64,000 nucleotides of DNA from Ampelomyces quisqualis (GCA_018398575.1 JAGTXZ010000019.1:62001-126000), one strand, 5' to 3'. Positions 42,629-55,415 are shown, counted from the stretch's first letter. A program made the numbers and translations. The notes: generated from the letters alone by a model not told the origin.

Positions 42629-42885
42629 GGGAGACGTTATTGCCCACCCCCATAAGCAGTATTACCTACCCCCTTAGACCCTGCTAAGGCTAAATTAGCT
42701 AACTTTTTTAATTCTCTATTTCAATAGCACAAATAAGCACTAGTATAACAACTTTTTTTTTAACTTATATAAGTAGTAGAATTAAAATACTTATTCTACT
42801 TCTTGGATAAATAGATTAATTAAGTATAAATATAGCTTCAAAGAGCTTTAAGGTATAGGTTAGATTATATAATAGTGTTTATTTA
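42629..42885. mobile_element. RIP-altered relative of the 35.7-kb MITE
   Basis: It begins GGGAGACGTTATTGCCCACC and continues AAGCAGTATTACCTACCCCC, matching the terminal repeat of the element at 35721..36081. The interior also matches with many C-to-T and G-to-A changes (for example GCACAAATAAGCAC and AATTAAAATACTTATTCT). The right terminus is blurred; the end given is approximate. Confidence 0.65.
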
Positions 42886-42889
42886 TATT

Positions 42890-43340
42890 TATATTAGATT
42901 ATACCTTTAGAAACTATTTAAATTACTAGAGTAACAGATTAATTGTAATATAAGTTACCTAGATCTAGAAGGTAAAAAGTGTAAAAGAAAGAACTATTAT
43001 AAAGAACTTAATATACCTTACTTAGTAAGTTTAGTACTAATATTATATTATTAGTTTAATAAATATAGTAATATAAAAGCTACTTAGCTTTAGGTAGAAT
43101 ATAATATCCTAGACTATAAGATTAATAATATAAGCTACGTATAGAATAGTATTTTTCTTTACACTTAATATAATACTCTTATTAGTAACATAGCTTTTAA
43201 GGCTTCTAGTAAGAGTCTTATTATTTAATATGTTGTTATAGGTAATAGCTAGGAGTTGTTTTATTATTTAGTGTTTTAAAGTATATATAGTAGATTAGCT
43301 ACTATTAAAGCTCTAGTATAATACCTATGTTATAAAACAA
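42890..43340 (-). mobile_element. Fragment of a hAT-type transposon
   Basis: Colinear with about 59,465-59,900 of the right-hand 5.9-kb element, same orientation. On the minus strand near 43,100-43,135 it reads AYIINLIV, a stop, then DII, the hAT transposase core with Gln turned into a stop. Neither end is defined, though another family terminus (TAGTAAATAGG) occurs at 43382. Confidence 0.6.
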
Positions 43341-43432
43341 AGTCTAACAAGACTGCTATTATTTACTAGTTAGTAGTACGCTAGTAAATAGGTACCTAAC
43401 TAAGGTAATTAGCTTTTCCTAAATAACTTAGG

Positions 43433-43733
43433 CAATATAAGTATTAAGTACTAAAAAATTTATTAGTAGGCTATTTTAAAGCGCTATATTAGGGCTACGT
43501 ATAGACCTAGAAATTACCTAAAACAAACTAGTATAGCGGAAGTTATCTGCTAAAACGTTAGAGATACCTAACTTTTAAAGTAGGTAGAGTTAGAAAATAG
43601 GTACCTTAATAACTTTTGCGATACTAGTCTATTTTAGAGAATTTTTTAGGTCTATGCGTAGCCCTAATGTAAGGCTATAAAATAGCCTACTAATACATTT
43701 TCTAGACCTTAATACTTATGTTACCTAAGTTAT
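43433..43733. repeat. Foldback repeat, ~135-bp arms
   Basis: The left arm starts TAACTTAGGCAATATAAGTA and is matched in inverted form by the right arm ending TACTTATGTTACCTAAGTTA. Similarity runs over about 135 bp per arm with scattered transitions, with a short centre near 43,580. It could extrude as a hairpin and is probably a non-autonomous element. Confidence 0.65.
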
Positions 43734-44242
43734 GTAGAAAATATAAATTTAATATACTAATCTTTTACTAGCCTAGTACTACTAAAGTAAGGTTACGTAC
43801 TAAGTAGGTAAGAAAAAAAGAGGTATAGAGTAAGTAATAAGAGATAGAAGTAATAAGTAACTAAATAACAAGTGCAGTAGCTAAAAGAAAGAAAAGCTAA
43901 GTAATATAGTAAAGTTAGTAAGCTTAAGATTTATTATAATAGAAGTAGTCTAAAGTATTTGCAGTTATAATATAAGTCTACCTAGTAATACTACTATAAC
44001 ACTAGGTAAAGTTAGAATAATATAGGCTAATAGCGCTTTAGTGTTTAAGTTAGAAAGGTAGAAAAGATTATAAATAAGAGAGAGCCTCTTTAATAAAGGC
44101 TTTTTACTTATAAGTTTTAGTATTATAAAAAGTTTAGGTTTGTTTAAGTTGCTTTAGAAGTTAGTTCTTGTAATAGGCTGCTGCCTAGGGATTCTCTTAG
44201 TTATAGAAAAACCTTAGGTCTGTACTAGAAATTCCAGAAGGG

Positions 44243-44333
44243 TTCTAGAGCTAGAACGCCTAAAGACTTCTAGAGCTAGAACGTCTAAAGACTTCTAGAA
44301 ATAGAACTTCTAAATGTTCTAGACTAGAACTAG
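44243..44333 (+). repeat. 25-bp tandem repeat, about 3.5 copies
   Basis: Units start TTCTAGAGCTAGAACG and continue CCTAAAGAC or TCTAAAGAC; the third and the partial fourth are diverged. Each unit holds a near-palindrome, TTCTAGAGCTAGAA. Confidence 0.75.
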
Positions 44334-45271
44334 TAGAAGATTTCTAGGTAGCTATAAAAGATTCCTAGAATAGTTTCTAGATAGGCTATTAAATTTATAA
44401 CTCTATATCCTAGCACTTACTCTAAGAGTCTGCGCCTTACAATTAAATTTAATTAACTTTAACTAGGCTGTAAGGCTACTAATGAACTTCTACTATAGAA
44501 AACATAACTATTCTTAGAACGGTCTAAGAGATAATAGCCTAGGCTATTAGAATAAGACGTAAAGGCGTTCTAAGGTTAGTAATTAAATTAGAATTTAACT
44601 AAGTAATTATTAACAATTACCTTAACCTATATAAGTAGTAGCTTAAAAAATAGCTACTATCTAATAGCCTTAAAAGAGCACTAGTATAGAGAAAGCTTAG
44701 TAAGTTTCCTATTACTAGACTGTTAGAAGACAAAGAGAAAGTCTTAGTAAAACCTAGGCTAGACCTAGCAAAGCTTATAAGGTTACTATACAAATAGATT
44801 GCAAAACTTACAATTTAGTTATCCTCTCTTATAGCTTTTAGCTACCTAGAAACTCTTATTAAAAACTTACCTACCTAGAAAATACATAAAGTCCTAGACT
44901 TAGAAGCTTTTAGTAGAGACTAGAAGAAATATTATATATTCTAGACTTAGATAAAGTATAAACTAGAGTATAATAGTATAGGCTTAGGGTTTTAGTTAGA
45001 GTATATCTTTAAATGCCTTAAGAGAATAGCTATAAATATAGCCTTATTATAGATAACGCAAAATCTATTAGAGCCTGCTTCTAAACTATAGAAGTTTCTT
45101 AAAAACTAATTTAAGGACAAACTATATATAGAAAGAGCTTAAAGAAAGCTCTAAATAATCTAACAAAATAAAACCTTATTACAGAACTTTAATATAGAGT
45201 TTATAAGGCTAGCTTATAATACAAGCAAGAAAGATAACAAAGTAAACTTAAAAATAAGGTACCTAGGTACT

Positions 45272-45494
45272 TGTAAGAGATTTGTATAGCAGTAAAGTTA
45301 CAAGATAACAATAGTAGTACAGATAGAAGTAAGTTAATTTCTGTTCTATAGGTTTAGTATAGAACTGCTCTTTTGTAGATATAACTAGACATATATCCTT
45401 TTAACTAGAATGCACTAGGTCTATACTAGTATAGCGCTATTAAGACGCTAGAGCAGCTATACGCGTTTTACGCGTATAGAAGCTAGATGTTACA
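45272..45494 (+). repeat. LTR-like direct repeat, copy 1
   Basis: Starts TGTAAGAG and ends GTTACA, a TG...CA unit with TGTAA/TTACA inverted ends, 223 bp. It is similar in direct orientation to 55196..55415. It may be a long terminal repeat or solo LTR; no clear flanking duplication or primer-binding site was seen. Confidence 0.45.
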
Positions 45495-46411
45495 AACTTC
45501 TAATAGGGAACACAAGACGTTATAAAGAAACAAGAGAATAGGTTGCAAGACTAAGACCTATTGCAGGGATATAGCACGCTAAGCATATTACGTAACCTTC
45601 TTATTAGTTTTATTTAGTCTTACTGTTTCTTGTAATAAGAAACTATAAGAACTTATAATAAAGATTAAGAACAATAAGAACTATAAGAAAGACTAAGTAT
45701 ATAAGAACTATAATAAGCTCTTATAGATTATTGTGTTTAACTTATGTTGCAGACGCTTAAGTTAGTTACATTAAGCTATCTAACTATTGTTACTCTTTTT
45801 AGAAAGCCCTAGCCTATAGCAGTAAATAGGTAGAAGTTAGGTTAGGGTAGAGTACCTTTACGTAAGACTCTATACCTAACCTAACTCTTACCTATTTAAT
45901 TAACGCTAAAAGTAAGTAAAAGTTAAGTTAGAAGTAATTAATTACAGGTTAAGGTTAGGTTGCATAAGTTTTGCGTAATTAAATAAAATTTAAAGTATGT
46001 AACTACTAATTTTATAAAGTTAGGTTTCTAAAAATATACTAAATTTTACAAGAGTAAAACTATGCTAAGGATATTAAAAATAGCATAGTAATTATAAAGT
46101 TTTATTACAATAAAAAGGGCATTAGGTCTTTATTTCTAATATATATAAAAGTAAAAGATTCTAAATTTTCTACGCAAATGCTTAATAAGAACTAAACTTC
46201 TAATAGTACTTAACTGTAAGTCTAACATCCTTTGCTTATATAGTAACTCTTTTTGCGTAGATTGCATTTATATTTGTATCTATATTTAGTTAGAATTTTG
46301 TTAAAAAAATAGAGTTAAGAAACAAACTCTTAAAAAAACTAACTATATAGGCCTTAGCAGCCTCTTAAGCTACTCTAATAGCTAATTTTTAGAAGTAAAG
46401 ACTACTACTAG

Positions 46412-48300
46412 TAGTTTAGACGCATTATTAAGCTATTTTGCGCAAAAGTTACTAAAAGAGCAGCTTGCAGATAAGGAGCTTAGTAGACTTCTAGTATTAG
46501 CAGATTTCTCTAAGCAACATAGCTTTAAGCAGTAAGTAAATAAGCGTAATAAAGAATTGTAATAACTTACTACTTAGCTTAAAGTGCCTTTTTTTTAAGA
46601 GCTACTTTTTAAGTTTTTGTAGCTAGGCTTTTCTTAGCAGATTTCCTAGCAGCCTTGCTAGCTAGGTCTTTAGCAACTATAGTGCCCTTAATAACAGCGT
46701 CCTTAACTTTAGATTTGCGTTTTTATAGAGCTATAGTAGTAGTATTATAGAGTTGTAGATTTAATATTATAATAATTTAGGTTGTTTTAGTACCTAGTAA
46801 ATAAGCAGTAAGCAGGCTTAGTGCAGGAAATTAGGTCTTAGCGTAAAATTTCTGCAGGAGCTGATTTAAAACTGCTAGCACTACTAGAAGACTAGAATAT
46901 AATAAAAAACTATGTTAACTTATAAGTCTACCTAGAATTGCACTAGCTTTTGTTCTAGCTATATATTAAAATTAAAGAGTAGATTTTTATAGACTTATTA
47001 GTTGTTTATATAAAATAGGCTAAAAGGCAGTAAGCGCAGGTAGTAAGCAGAAAGTACGCTAGTAGCCTGCTTGCGCATAGACTAACTTACTGTGTTATTA
47101 GTTGTAAGCTGCTAAAATAAAATACTAAAGCTATACGCTTATAATAGCAACACGCTTTATTACATTACTTTATTATACTTAGCGCTATAGAATCTATTAA
47201 GTCTAAAGAAATTAAGGTTATTAACAAGCCTAAGAGCTTTCTGCTACCTATTTCTATTAGAGTTCTGCTAAATTTTAAGAAAGAAAAGTAGGCCTAGCTT
47301 ACAATAGTAACATTCTTAGAACTTTACTATAAATTATACTTATTTGTCTAAGGTTTTGCTTTAAGGAATAATAAGATTAGCTATATTCTTAACTCTTGTA
47401 GTAGTAATACGCTAAAGCAAGGCTAACTAACAAATTTCTAAGTTAACTCTAGTAGGCAGCTTAGTAGCAGCGCTATACAATCTAGAGAGCTAGCTACTAT
47501 TATAAAGGCTAAGTCTTTAGACTAATTAGCTAAATACTAGCTTAAGAAGAAAGTTAAGAGAGGCAATAAGTATAAGGCGTTGTCTCTAAGGTAATAAGCT
47601 AAGAAACTTAAGTATAAGCTTAAGGCCTAGGCAGTAAAGCGTTTTAATAGCAAGCAATTTAGTAAGTTATTATACCCTTTTATTATGTTATTTTTACTAA
47701 TATGCAAAGCTAAGTAGTTAACAGCTTCTATTGCTTAAATTAATTAAAAATAGAAGGCTATTTAAATTAAAATTAATATACGCGCCTATAACATTGTTAT
47801 AAAAGAGTCTTTTGCAGTAACTTTAGACTTAAAGTAAAAGAAATTGTTAGCTTAAGCTTATACTTATGTTTATAGGCCTAGTAGAGCTGTAGAGAAGATA
47901 CTCTAAAGGGAGTATACTTGTAGGCTACACTTCCTTAAGAGAAATAGCTTTAAGACACTATAGGCTAAGGCTAAATAGCTTAAATTTTGCAAGAAGCTAA
48001 CGCCTAACAAGTTAGCTCTAGTAACTAATTAGAATTAGCAGTAAGTTTATTACGTTATTTTATTATATACTTATTCTAACTAGTCTGCTAAAAGGCGTAA
48101 GCTAATACCTTCTCCTATATTTAATTAGCTTCTAGAGCTCTATAGTAATATGCTATATGTTAAAAGACGTAATAAGACTAAATATAAAGAAAAGGTTAAA
48201 GATTCTAGTAAAGAGCTAGAGGTATACTACAAGACGTTACTTAATAAATATAAAGATAAGAAGGATAAGGATTAGAGCAATAGCACCTAAGAGAAGTTCT
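46412..48300 (+). pseudogene. Second decayed coding region in hAT copy A
   Basis: Ahead of the transposase relic, several stretches read like former protein: LLSYFAQKLLKEQLADKELS with RLLVLADFSKQHSFKQ near 46.4-46.5 kb, IRVLLNFKKEK near 47.27 kb, YKALSLRQQAKKLKYKLKAQ near 47.6 kb, and YKEKVKDSSKELEVYYK near 48.2 kb. They are Lys/Leu/Gln-rich with stops at Gln positions. The mirror copy B retains the same segment at about 61.05-62.95 kb. No family is recognised. It could be an accessory protein of the transposon or an earlier exon of the transposase. Confidence 0.4.
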
Positions 48301-48849
48301 TTAATAGTACTTAGAAGAGCTGTTTAGACGCTAAGTAACATGTATAATTAAATCTACTGTATATTATTACTTAATATAGTTAAGACTTAAAATTTTTACT
48401 ACTACTATAAAAACTAATTTCTTAATTTTTAAAAGTTTAGCTCTACTATCTGCCCTCTAACTAGAGGAATAACGCTTTTAGTAAAACGCCTAGCTCTCTT
48501 ACTTAAAGTAACGCTAAACTGTAGTTTTACTATTCTATTATTACTACAATTACTACTCTCTTTTTATAAGATATTACTACTTTATTATTATAATTTTTTA
48601 TTACATATATAGACTTAAGTAACTTTCTTTTACTCTTAGATAACTTATACTCTAATTTGCCTAAAATACTCTATAAATTTATACTTAACGCTTTCTAAAT
48701 CCTTAAGTCTAGAATTAAGAGAATAGTTACTGTTTTTAAGCAGCTAATTTAAGATAATGCTACTATATATACTATATAGGATGCCTAGTAGTAGAACACA
48801 TTATAGGCCTAAGACTCTAATAATTCTAATCTTTAATAGAGTAGAGCTA

Positions 48850-50960
48850 AACGTTCTGCTATTATATAAACTTAATTTAGAAAAAGAGCCTATATTAAAA
48901 GTAGTAAACTACACGTATATTGCCTAAACTATAGGCACATACTTTAACACCTAACTAATAAGTATATAAGAACAAAACACTTTAGTAACTACTTTTAGTC
49001 TAATAGTTCTAGAAAGGTTATAAGATCTATCTATATAAGGTAGCTACTTTTATTTATTACACTATTATGTCTATAACTCTTGTAACTATTTACTACCTAG
49101 CAATTTAAACTAGAAATTGTATAGGTACTTCTTAATAGAAACTAGTCTTTTTAAATATTAGAGCAACTCTTATTTTGCTGCTTTGTAAAGTTTTTCTAGC
49201 CTAGCACTACTATACTTAGCTAATACAAGTTTACTCTTATACTCTAGGAATAATATAAGTAGGTAACTAAAAACCTTCTTTCTAATCTTAGTAAGTTAAC
49301 AAAAATCTTAATTACTCTTAACGCCTAGTCTGCTACTAACTATTTAAGCTTTTTCGCTATTAAAGCATATTATTTTAACACTAGTTAGTAGATAAGAAAG
49401 GTTCTATTAGATTTTATGCCCTTGCGTAGGTAGTACACTAGAGTTTCTATAGTATCTAATCTTATGTAAGTACTTAAAAACACAAAAATATTAAAACAAT
49501 TACTAGTAGTTACCTATAATAACGCTTTAAACAACAGTACTCTTAGCAGAAGCCTAGAAAGCAATTTTACTAATAAGAAGGTTTCTTAGAATACAAAGAA
49601 AAACACTATACTATACCTTGCCTATATTATTAACCTAGTAGTGCAGGATATAATAGCCTACTTAAGGCTAACAGCCTTACTTAAGATTAAAAGAGCTTAG
49701 CAGCTATAACACTATTACGTTTACTAGATTAATAATAGTATATTAGTGCCTAACTCCTTGCAAAAGGTATGTTATACTCTTTATTATAATTCTTTATTAC
49801 GCACTAAGCTCTTTTAGATCTAAGCAATTTGTATTACTATTAATTTGTCCTTCTAACGTTTTAAACAATTCTTAAAAGTACAATCTAATGTACTGCTAAA
49901 ACATTAACTCTATGTAATTTAAGATATTAAGACTAAGTAGAATTTAACCTATAATATGTGCAAGTGCGCCTGCTTCCTAGCTACTTATATTAATAAGTAG
50001 CTAGAGTAAAAGATTACACTTAATTAGGCTCTGCAAGGTAGTAGTAGTAATTTACAAGATAATAACATAGTTGCAGACTTTAAGAACCTTAAAAGGCTTT
50101 AGCTAGCACCTACTAAGTAGTTACACCTTAGGGCAATAACACGTATACTAGTAAACTTTAAAACAGCTACTAACAGAATTAGTAAAAGTAACACACCTTA
50201 GGCTCTGTACATTTAGTTAATATATAACAGACTTTTTAACTTTTTAGATTAAATAACAACTAAGCTATCTAACAAGAAGAATAAGACTAGCTATTGTAAG
50301 AAGTAGCTAGCTGTAGTAAAGGCAGTAGTAAAGAAAGGTAAGAAAAAGTTATTAAAGTATTATTTACGCATAGATAAAGAATAAAGATATCTTTACAACG
50401 TTATAACTATTCTTAATCTATTCTAGAAGCTTACTATATATAAGATAGAAACTATGTTTATTACGCAGGTTTATTACAGCGCACTGCTAATAAAACCTAA
50501 GGTAATATATAGAGACTAGACTTTAAACATATATACTAGTGTTAGTTCTTAGACTATATTAATTAATACAAAAACAACTCTATAGTAACAAATAAAGACT
50601 GCACTCTAGTTTGTTCTTTGCAACTACAGCGTCTACTTAAACACTAGTAGTTTAGAAGGCTTTTCTTCTAAATAATATAGTCTAGTAGGTTAAGCGCTAA
50701 TCTTTTTTATAAAACTAACGCAAGTATTAGACTACTCTATGCAGAGGCTTTCTACTACCTTAGCACTTTTCTAACTAGTAAAGAAGATAAAGAAGAGTTA
50801 TTAAATATACTTGTCTAGTAGCAGGCTAATGCAAATACGTACCTACGCCTAGCCTAAGTAGCTAAAGACATACTAGCTATATAGCTTGCAGAAGTTAGAG
50901 TTAAGCGCTTGTTTAATACTGCAAGAAATATCCTAAAAGATTAATAGCACAAGCTTAGAG
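48850..50960 (+). pseudogene. hAT transposase relic (copy A)
   Basis: Recognisable parts in order: a possible BED zinc-finger remnant near 48.9 kb (KLHVYCLNYRHILQHLTNKY), LLDFMPLRR near 49.42 kb, VTYNNALNNSTLSRSLESNF near 49.51 kb where the family has the catalytic-region DNASNN (Asp now Asn), AYIINLVVQDIIAYLRLTAL at 49620..49679, and near 50840..50945 the C-terminal dimerisation motif LA-stop-VAKDILAI-stop-LAEV followed by KRLFNTARNILKD. Stops interrupt at Gln codons. The gene is dead. Outer limits are approximate. Confidence 0.7.
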
Positions 50961-52141
50961 CAAAAATAATCTAAAAGATTATAGTTGTAAAATACGCAAT
51001 TACTAGAAAAGACGTATAACTAACCTGTTCTACACTACAATTGCTAACTGTAAGATTCTAACATAGCGCTAAGAGTGTCTAGAATCTACTTAAGCTTCTA
51101 GGTCTTATTAATTTTGCTAGTCTAACTAGCTCTAGAATCTAACATTTTAAGGATTAGACAAGTAATAAAGAGTAGGAGAGTAACAAAGAAAATAACATTA
51201 AAGAATCTGCAACGCCTTTGTATAGTGCACTACTCTAGACTCTTTAGTATAAGTAGCGCCTATAAAAGAAGAGATTAAAGTCTTCTTGTTTCTTAGACTA
51301 GTAAGCGTAATAAAAAAATGTAATAAATAGTAGCTCTTAACTATCTAAAACAACTTAGGTAAAAAATAGTAATAAATATCTATAATAAGCAAGTTATAAA
51401 GCTAATTAAACAGCTGCAAGATTAGACTATTTCTGCAATAACTTTATTTTAGGATATACGCTAAAATAAACTTATTTCTTTTACTCTACTTTACTCTTAA
51501 GTAACATACTTATTATAGGCGTTAGATTAGAAGCGCTGCATAAGTATAACCCTATAGTAAGTACTTTAACTAAACTAACAACCTAATTTTAACACCCTAA
51601 GCTATATACTCTAACCTAAACTTTACACTAGCTCCTGCGTAACCTAAACCCTACTCTACCTCCCTTGTGCTTAACTCTAACCTAACTCCTACCTATAAGC
51701 AGGTACCCTAAACCTATTTACTAGCGTAGAGTAGTTACTAGAAAATAAAATATAAGATTTAATACTAACTTTAATTCTATATTCTAGAGCCTTTATAACT
51801 AGCTAGTAATTCTCTATAGATATTATAAACCTTAGAAAAAGATCCTAAGTAGTTATTTACTTATAGGAATTAGGTTATAGGATTTAAACATAATACAGAA
51901 TTATAATATACTATATAAGGAATTATATAAGCTTCTTATAAGTCTGATTTAGTCTTACTATTTCTTGTAATAATAAACTAAAAGAATCGATAATAATAAC
52001 TAAAACAAATAGAAACTATAAGAAGGCTAAAGTTTATGCAAACCATAATAAATTTTTATAAATTATTATACTTAACTTAGTATATACTTTTATTTAGCTT
52101 TCTTAAGTTCTAAGATTAATTTATACTACTTAGTTACCTGT

Positions 52142-52535
52142 CTTGCTTTGCAAGCAGTTTACTACTTAATAGTCTAAAAACCTCTTCTTACTTATTAAGT
52201 AGTTTACCTCTTAATAATCTAAGAATATTCTTTTATCTATTATTCTTACTTCTCTCTAAGAACTAACTATAGAGCCTTAAAGATTAGAGATATTCTTCCT
52301 ACTTTACAAGCTCTTATACTTTAAACACCTATTTAATAAATAGAATAGAGTAGATAAATATTAAGGCCTAGAAAGTAAAGAGAATGTCTCTAGTGTTCTA
52401 GGCTCTATAGTTAGTTTTCTAGAATAAGTAAGGACAATAGAAAAGAAAAGTTCTTTAGCTTATTAAGAGGCAAACTACTTAATAAGTAAGAAGAAGTTCT
52501 TAGGTTAACAAGAGGTAAACTACTTAAAGAGCAAG
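52142..52535. repeat. Near-perfect 394-bp palindrome (foldback)
   Basis: Two arms of roughly 195 bp in inverted orientation. The outer parts share CTTCTTACTTATTAAGTAG and AGTAGTTTACCTCTT; the inner parts share AACTAACTATAGAGCCT. The centre is CTATTTAATAAATAG near 52,336. Differences between arms are mostly transitions, as after RIP. No coding content. Confidence 0.75.
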
Positions 52536-53607
52536 AGAGATAACTAAGTAGTATAGATTAATCTTAGTACTAGGAAAAGCTATATAAGAGTATAAATACG
52601 AAGTTAAATATAATAACCTATAAGGGTTTATTGTAGTTTCTATATACCTAAGTATAGAAGCTAAGCAATACTATAGATTAAATTGTTATAAGTATAAAGA
52701 TTGTATTACTTATGCTATACTATGTAAAGATAGATTAGATTAAATACACTAAGCTTAGAGATAGCTTAATTAGTTAGTCTAGTTCTAAATAGATTTTTAC
52801 TTTCTTAGTAATATGCTTAGGTATTATATATAACAATCCTATAATCTGCTAATTTATATACTCTGTTACATACCTTCTAGATTAGGCAAACTTGTTAGCT
52901 TATTTAATCTGTTTAGCAGAGTAAAAGTAGTAATTAAGGTAAATAGTAATACTACTCTATATTACAAGCGTTACGTTACTCTATTTATTAGCTTAAACGT
53001 AAGTTATTAGTATATAAGTTCCTAATTATTTACTATATATATAACTAAATCTAATATTAGTATTATCTACTTAAAATTATAGCCTATATTATCTTAACTA
53101 GGCCTTGTGTAAAGGTCTTGTAAGCAGGTAGTCTTATATTATAGAAGCAAACAGACTGTTAGTATAGGTTTACCTATATGCTAAGCTATAATTTAGAGCG
53201 TTTACTATTACTTAGCCTATTAGCTAGGTAAGAGGTAGTCTGTTTACGCGTGTTATTATAGAGTAAGATTGCGCAATTAGGTAAGAGAGTAGTAAGTAAG
53301 CTTATTACCTAGTAGTTGCGTTGCTTAGGTATAAGAAGCCTACCTACTCTTATATTCTTACACTCTAGAGCATTAATTACGCTAGGAAAATTTAAGATTA
53401 ATCTGGTTAGCCTAATTGCTGCAACTTGCGGCAGCCTAACAGCAATACTATCTACTAGACAATTTGCTAAAGTTACTCTACTTACTTCTAGTTGCTAGCA
53501 ACCTAACAGCAACCTAATAGCAACCTAACAGGGCTGCTAGAGTTGCTAGATCTAACAGAGTTACTAATGTTGCTAATTTTACTTAGGTGACTATATTGCT
53601 GTGTTTT

Positions 53608-54042
53608 TATAATTACGTAAGTAACCTAAAGATACAAAATGTAGAGCAGAATTCCCTATTTAAAATGCACTATTCAGAATTTTTCTAGCTACTCTAGTTA
53701 TTTAAGATATAGCGCGTTGAAGTTATAAACTTTTTTAAAAAAACTTTAAAGTATGTTTAACGCAACAGATCTACGCGCCTGCATTACAACATAATATAAT
53801 AAAATGTTTTGGAATAAAATCTGCACTTTAGTTACTATTTCTTTAATAAAAAATATAATATATTATCTAGTTAAAGTGCTAGAGCTTTAGCAAAAACAAG
53901 CCTTGGCAAAGAACTTTAAAACTCCACAAACTTCACTACCTTGCATCTTAACAACAAGAGTACCTATAAAAATTCTAAATAGTACATGTTAAAGAGGGAA
54001 TTAAGCTCTATATTTTAGGTTTTTAGAATAATTACGTAATTG
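53608..54042. mobile_element. Inverted-repeat element, less RIP-altered
   Basis: Terminal inverted repeats of about 75-80 bp: left 53610..53685 and right 53965..54040, sharing AATTACGTAA at the outer ends, AATTCCCT inside and AGAATTTTT at the inner ends. The stretch lies in a patch with short repeats of GCAACCTAACA (53,500-53,540) and GTTGCTAAT on both sides. Non-coding, MITE-like. Confidence 0.6.
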
Positions 54043-55195
54043 CGCGGGTAGGGCAGGTAGGTCCAGTGGATCAGGTAGATCACTTTGGGCGTTTTTGTCT
54101 AATTAGGCAGCCAGAACAAATAGGGGACCCTAGGGACAGTTAAGTACAGTTGAGAACTGTCTAGTTAACTGTTCTAACAGTGTTGCTAATGTTGTGGATG
54201 TTACTAACGTTGTATTTTCCTAACGTAACTTATTAATTAACTTATTAACTAGCTACTAATCTATTTATTCTTCTTATTATCTACTTTATTAACTACTTAC
54301 TTAATCTTCTCTATTATAGTAAGTATTTTCTACTCTTAATCTAGTTTATTACTAACTTAGGCAGCTGCCTAAGAAGAATCCTACTGTTATAGTTAATAAG
54401 ATAGCCTACGCGCGCACCTATAAGAAGAACACTACTACTACTACGCCTGCTATTAAGAGTAAAGACAATTAAGTCTTAGCTAACAATCTAAATCTACTGC
54501 GCTAATCCTAGCGCAAGACTAAGCAGCGAAATCTATTACTTAAGAGTAGAGCAGTTTCTAGTAAGAGAACTATTAGAGTTAAAAAGAGAGAGCTTTGCTT
54601 TAGTTTATACTTACGCTACGCCTCTTAGTTTACTAATAAGTAGAGTAACAGCTACTACTATAGTAGAGCTAGATTAATAATAAGTAAGCGTTATATAGCT
54701 TACCTAAACTATTACTGCGTTAAGATATAGGTTATTGTAAATACTATTAATAATATACTTACTAATATAAGTAGCCTAGGTAATCTGCGTAAGTAGGCTA
54801 TATAAATTACTGTTAGGATATTTAAGAAAACTATTGTAGTAAGCTTTAAAGATTGTTTAATCTTAAAAATAGCTAATTTGTTTATAGAAGCTAAAGAAGG
54901 CTTACGCCTAGCTTAATTAGTAGCTTAAGGCTATAAAGGCCTTGTAGTAGGCTTAGAGCATTCTAGCTCTTACTAGATTAGAGTAAGCTTAAGCTATATC
55001 AATCTAACTTTTAGCTTACTAGATACTAAGCCTGCGCGTTCTGCTTAGAGCTTTAGGAGATATAGGTTTAGTAAAGCGTTAAGTAGGTTTATAGCTTAGG
55101 CTCTATTTACGCTAAGTAGGTAGTAGCTATTGTTTAGTTACTAGCGTTGCAGCTCTTTTCTACCTAACGCTCTACTACTTAAAGAATAGCTTTAG

Positions 55196-55415
55196 TGTAA
55201 GAGGTTTGTATAGTAGTAAAGTTATAAGATAACAATAGTAGTGTAGATAGAAGTAAGTTAATTTCTATTCTGTAGCTTTAGTGCAGAACTACTCTTTTGT
55301 AGATATAACTAGACGTGTGTTCTTATAACTAGAATACGCTAAGTCTACACTAGCGTAACGCTGTTAAGACGCTAGGGTAGCTGTGCGCGTTTTACGCGTA
55401 TAATAGCTAGAGTAG
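55196..55415 (+). repeat. LTR-like direct repeat, copy 2
   Basis: About 220 bp similar to 45272..45494 in the same orientation (TGTAAGAGGTTTGTATAG at the start, GCGTTTTACGCGTATA near the end), then the two diverge. Copy A of the hAT element lies between the two. Confidence 0.5.

Larger units (their letters stand above)
45820..51723 (+). mobile_element. hAT-type DNA transposon, copy A (5.9 kb, RIP-inactivated)
   Basis: The ends read CAGTAAATAGGT at the left and, inverted, TAGTAAATAGG at the right. Both subterminal regions carry GGTTAGGTTA-like repeats. The whole length is repeated in inverted orientation at 57634..63534, colinear to within a few bases. The transposase relic on the plus strand identifies the hAT superfamily. 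Flanking 8-mers match poorly (6 of 8), so the target duplication is not certain; boundaries may move by a few bases. Confidence 0.75.

Noticed and set aside
53316..53498. 60-codon frame inside the AT-rich block
   Set aside because: The only frame of this length in 20 kb, just above the reporting limit, with no family feature and surrounded by decayed repeats.
54380..55190. Possible additional transposase relic
   Set aside because: Some coding-like periodicity is felt, but no family motif could be read in any frame.
45272..55415. A complete LTR retrotransposon between the two direct repeats
   Set aside because: The repeats match for only about 220 bp; no reverse-transcriptase motif, primer-binding site or target duplication was found between them, and a hAT element fills most of the space.
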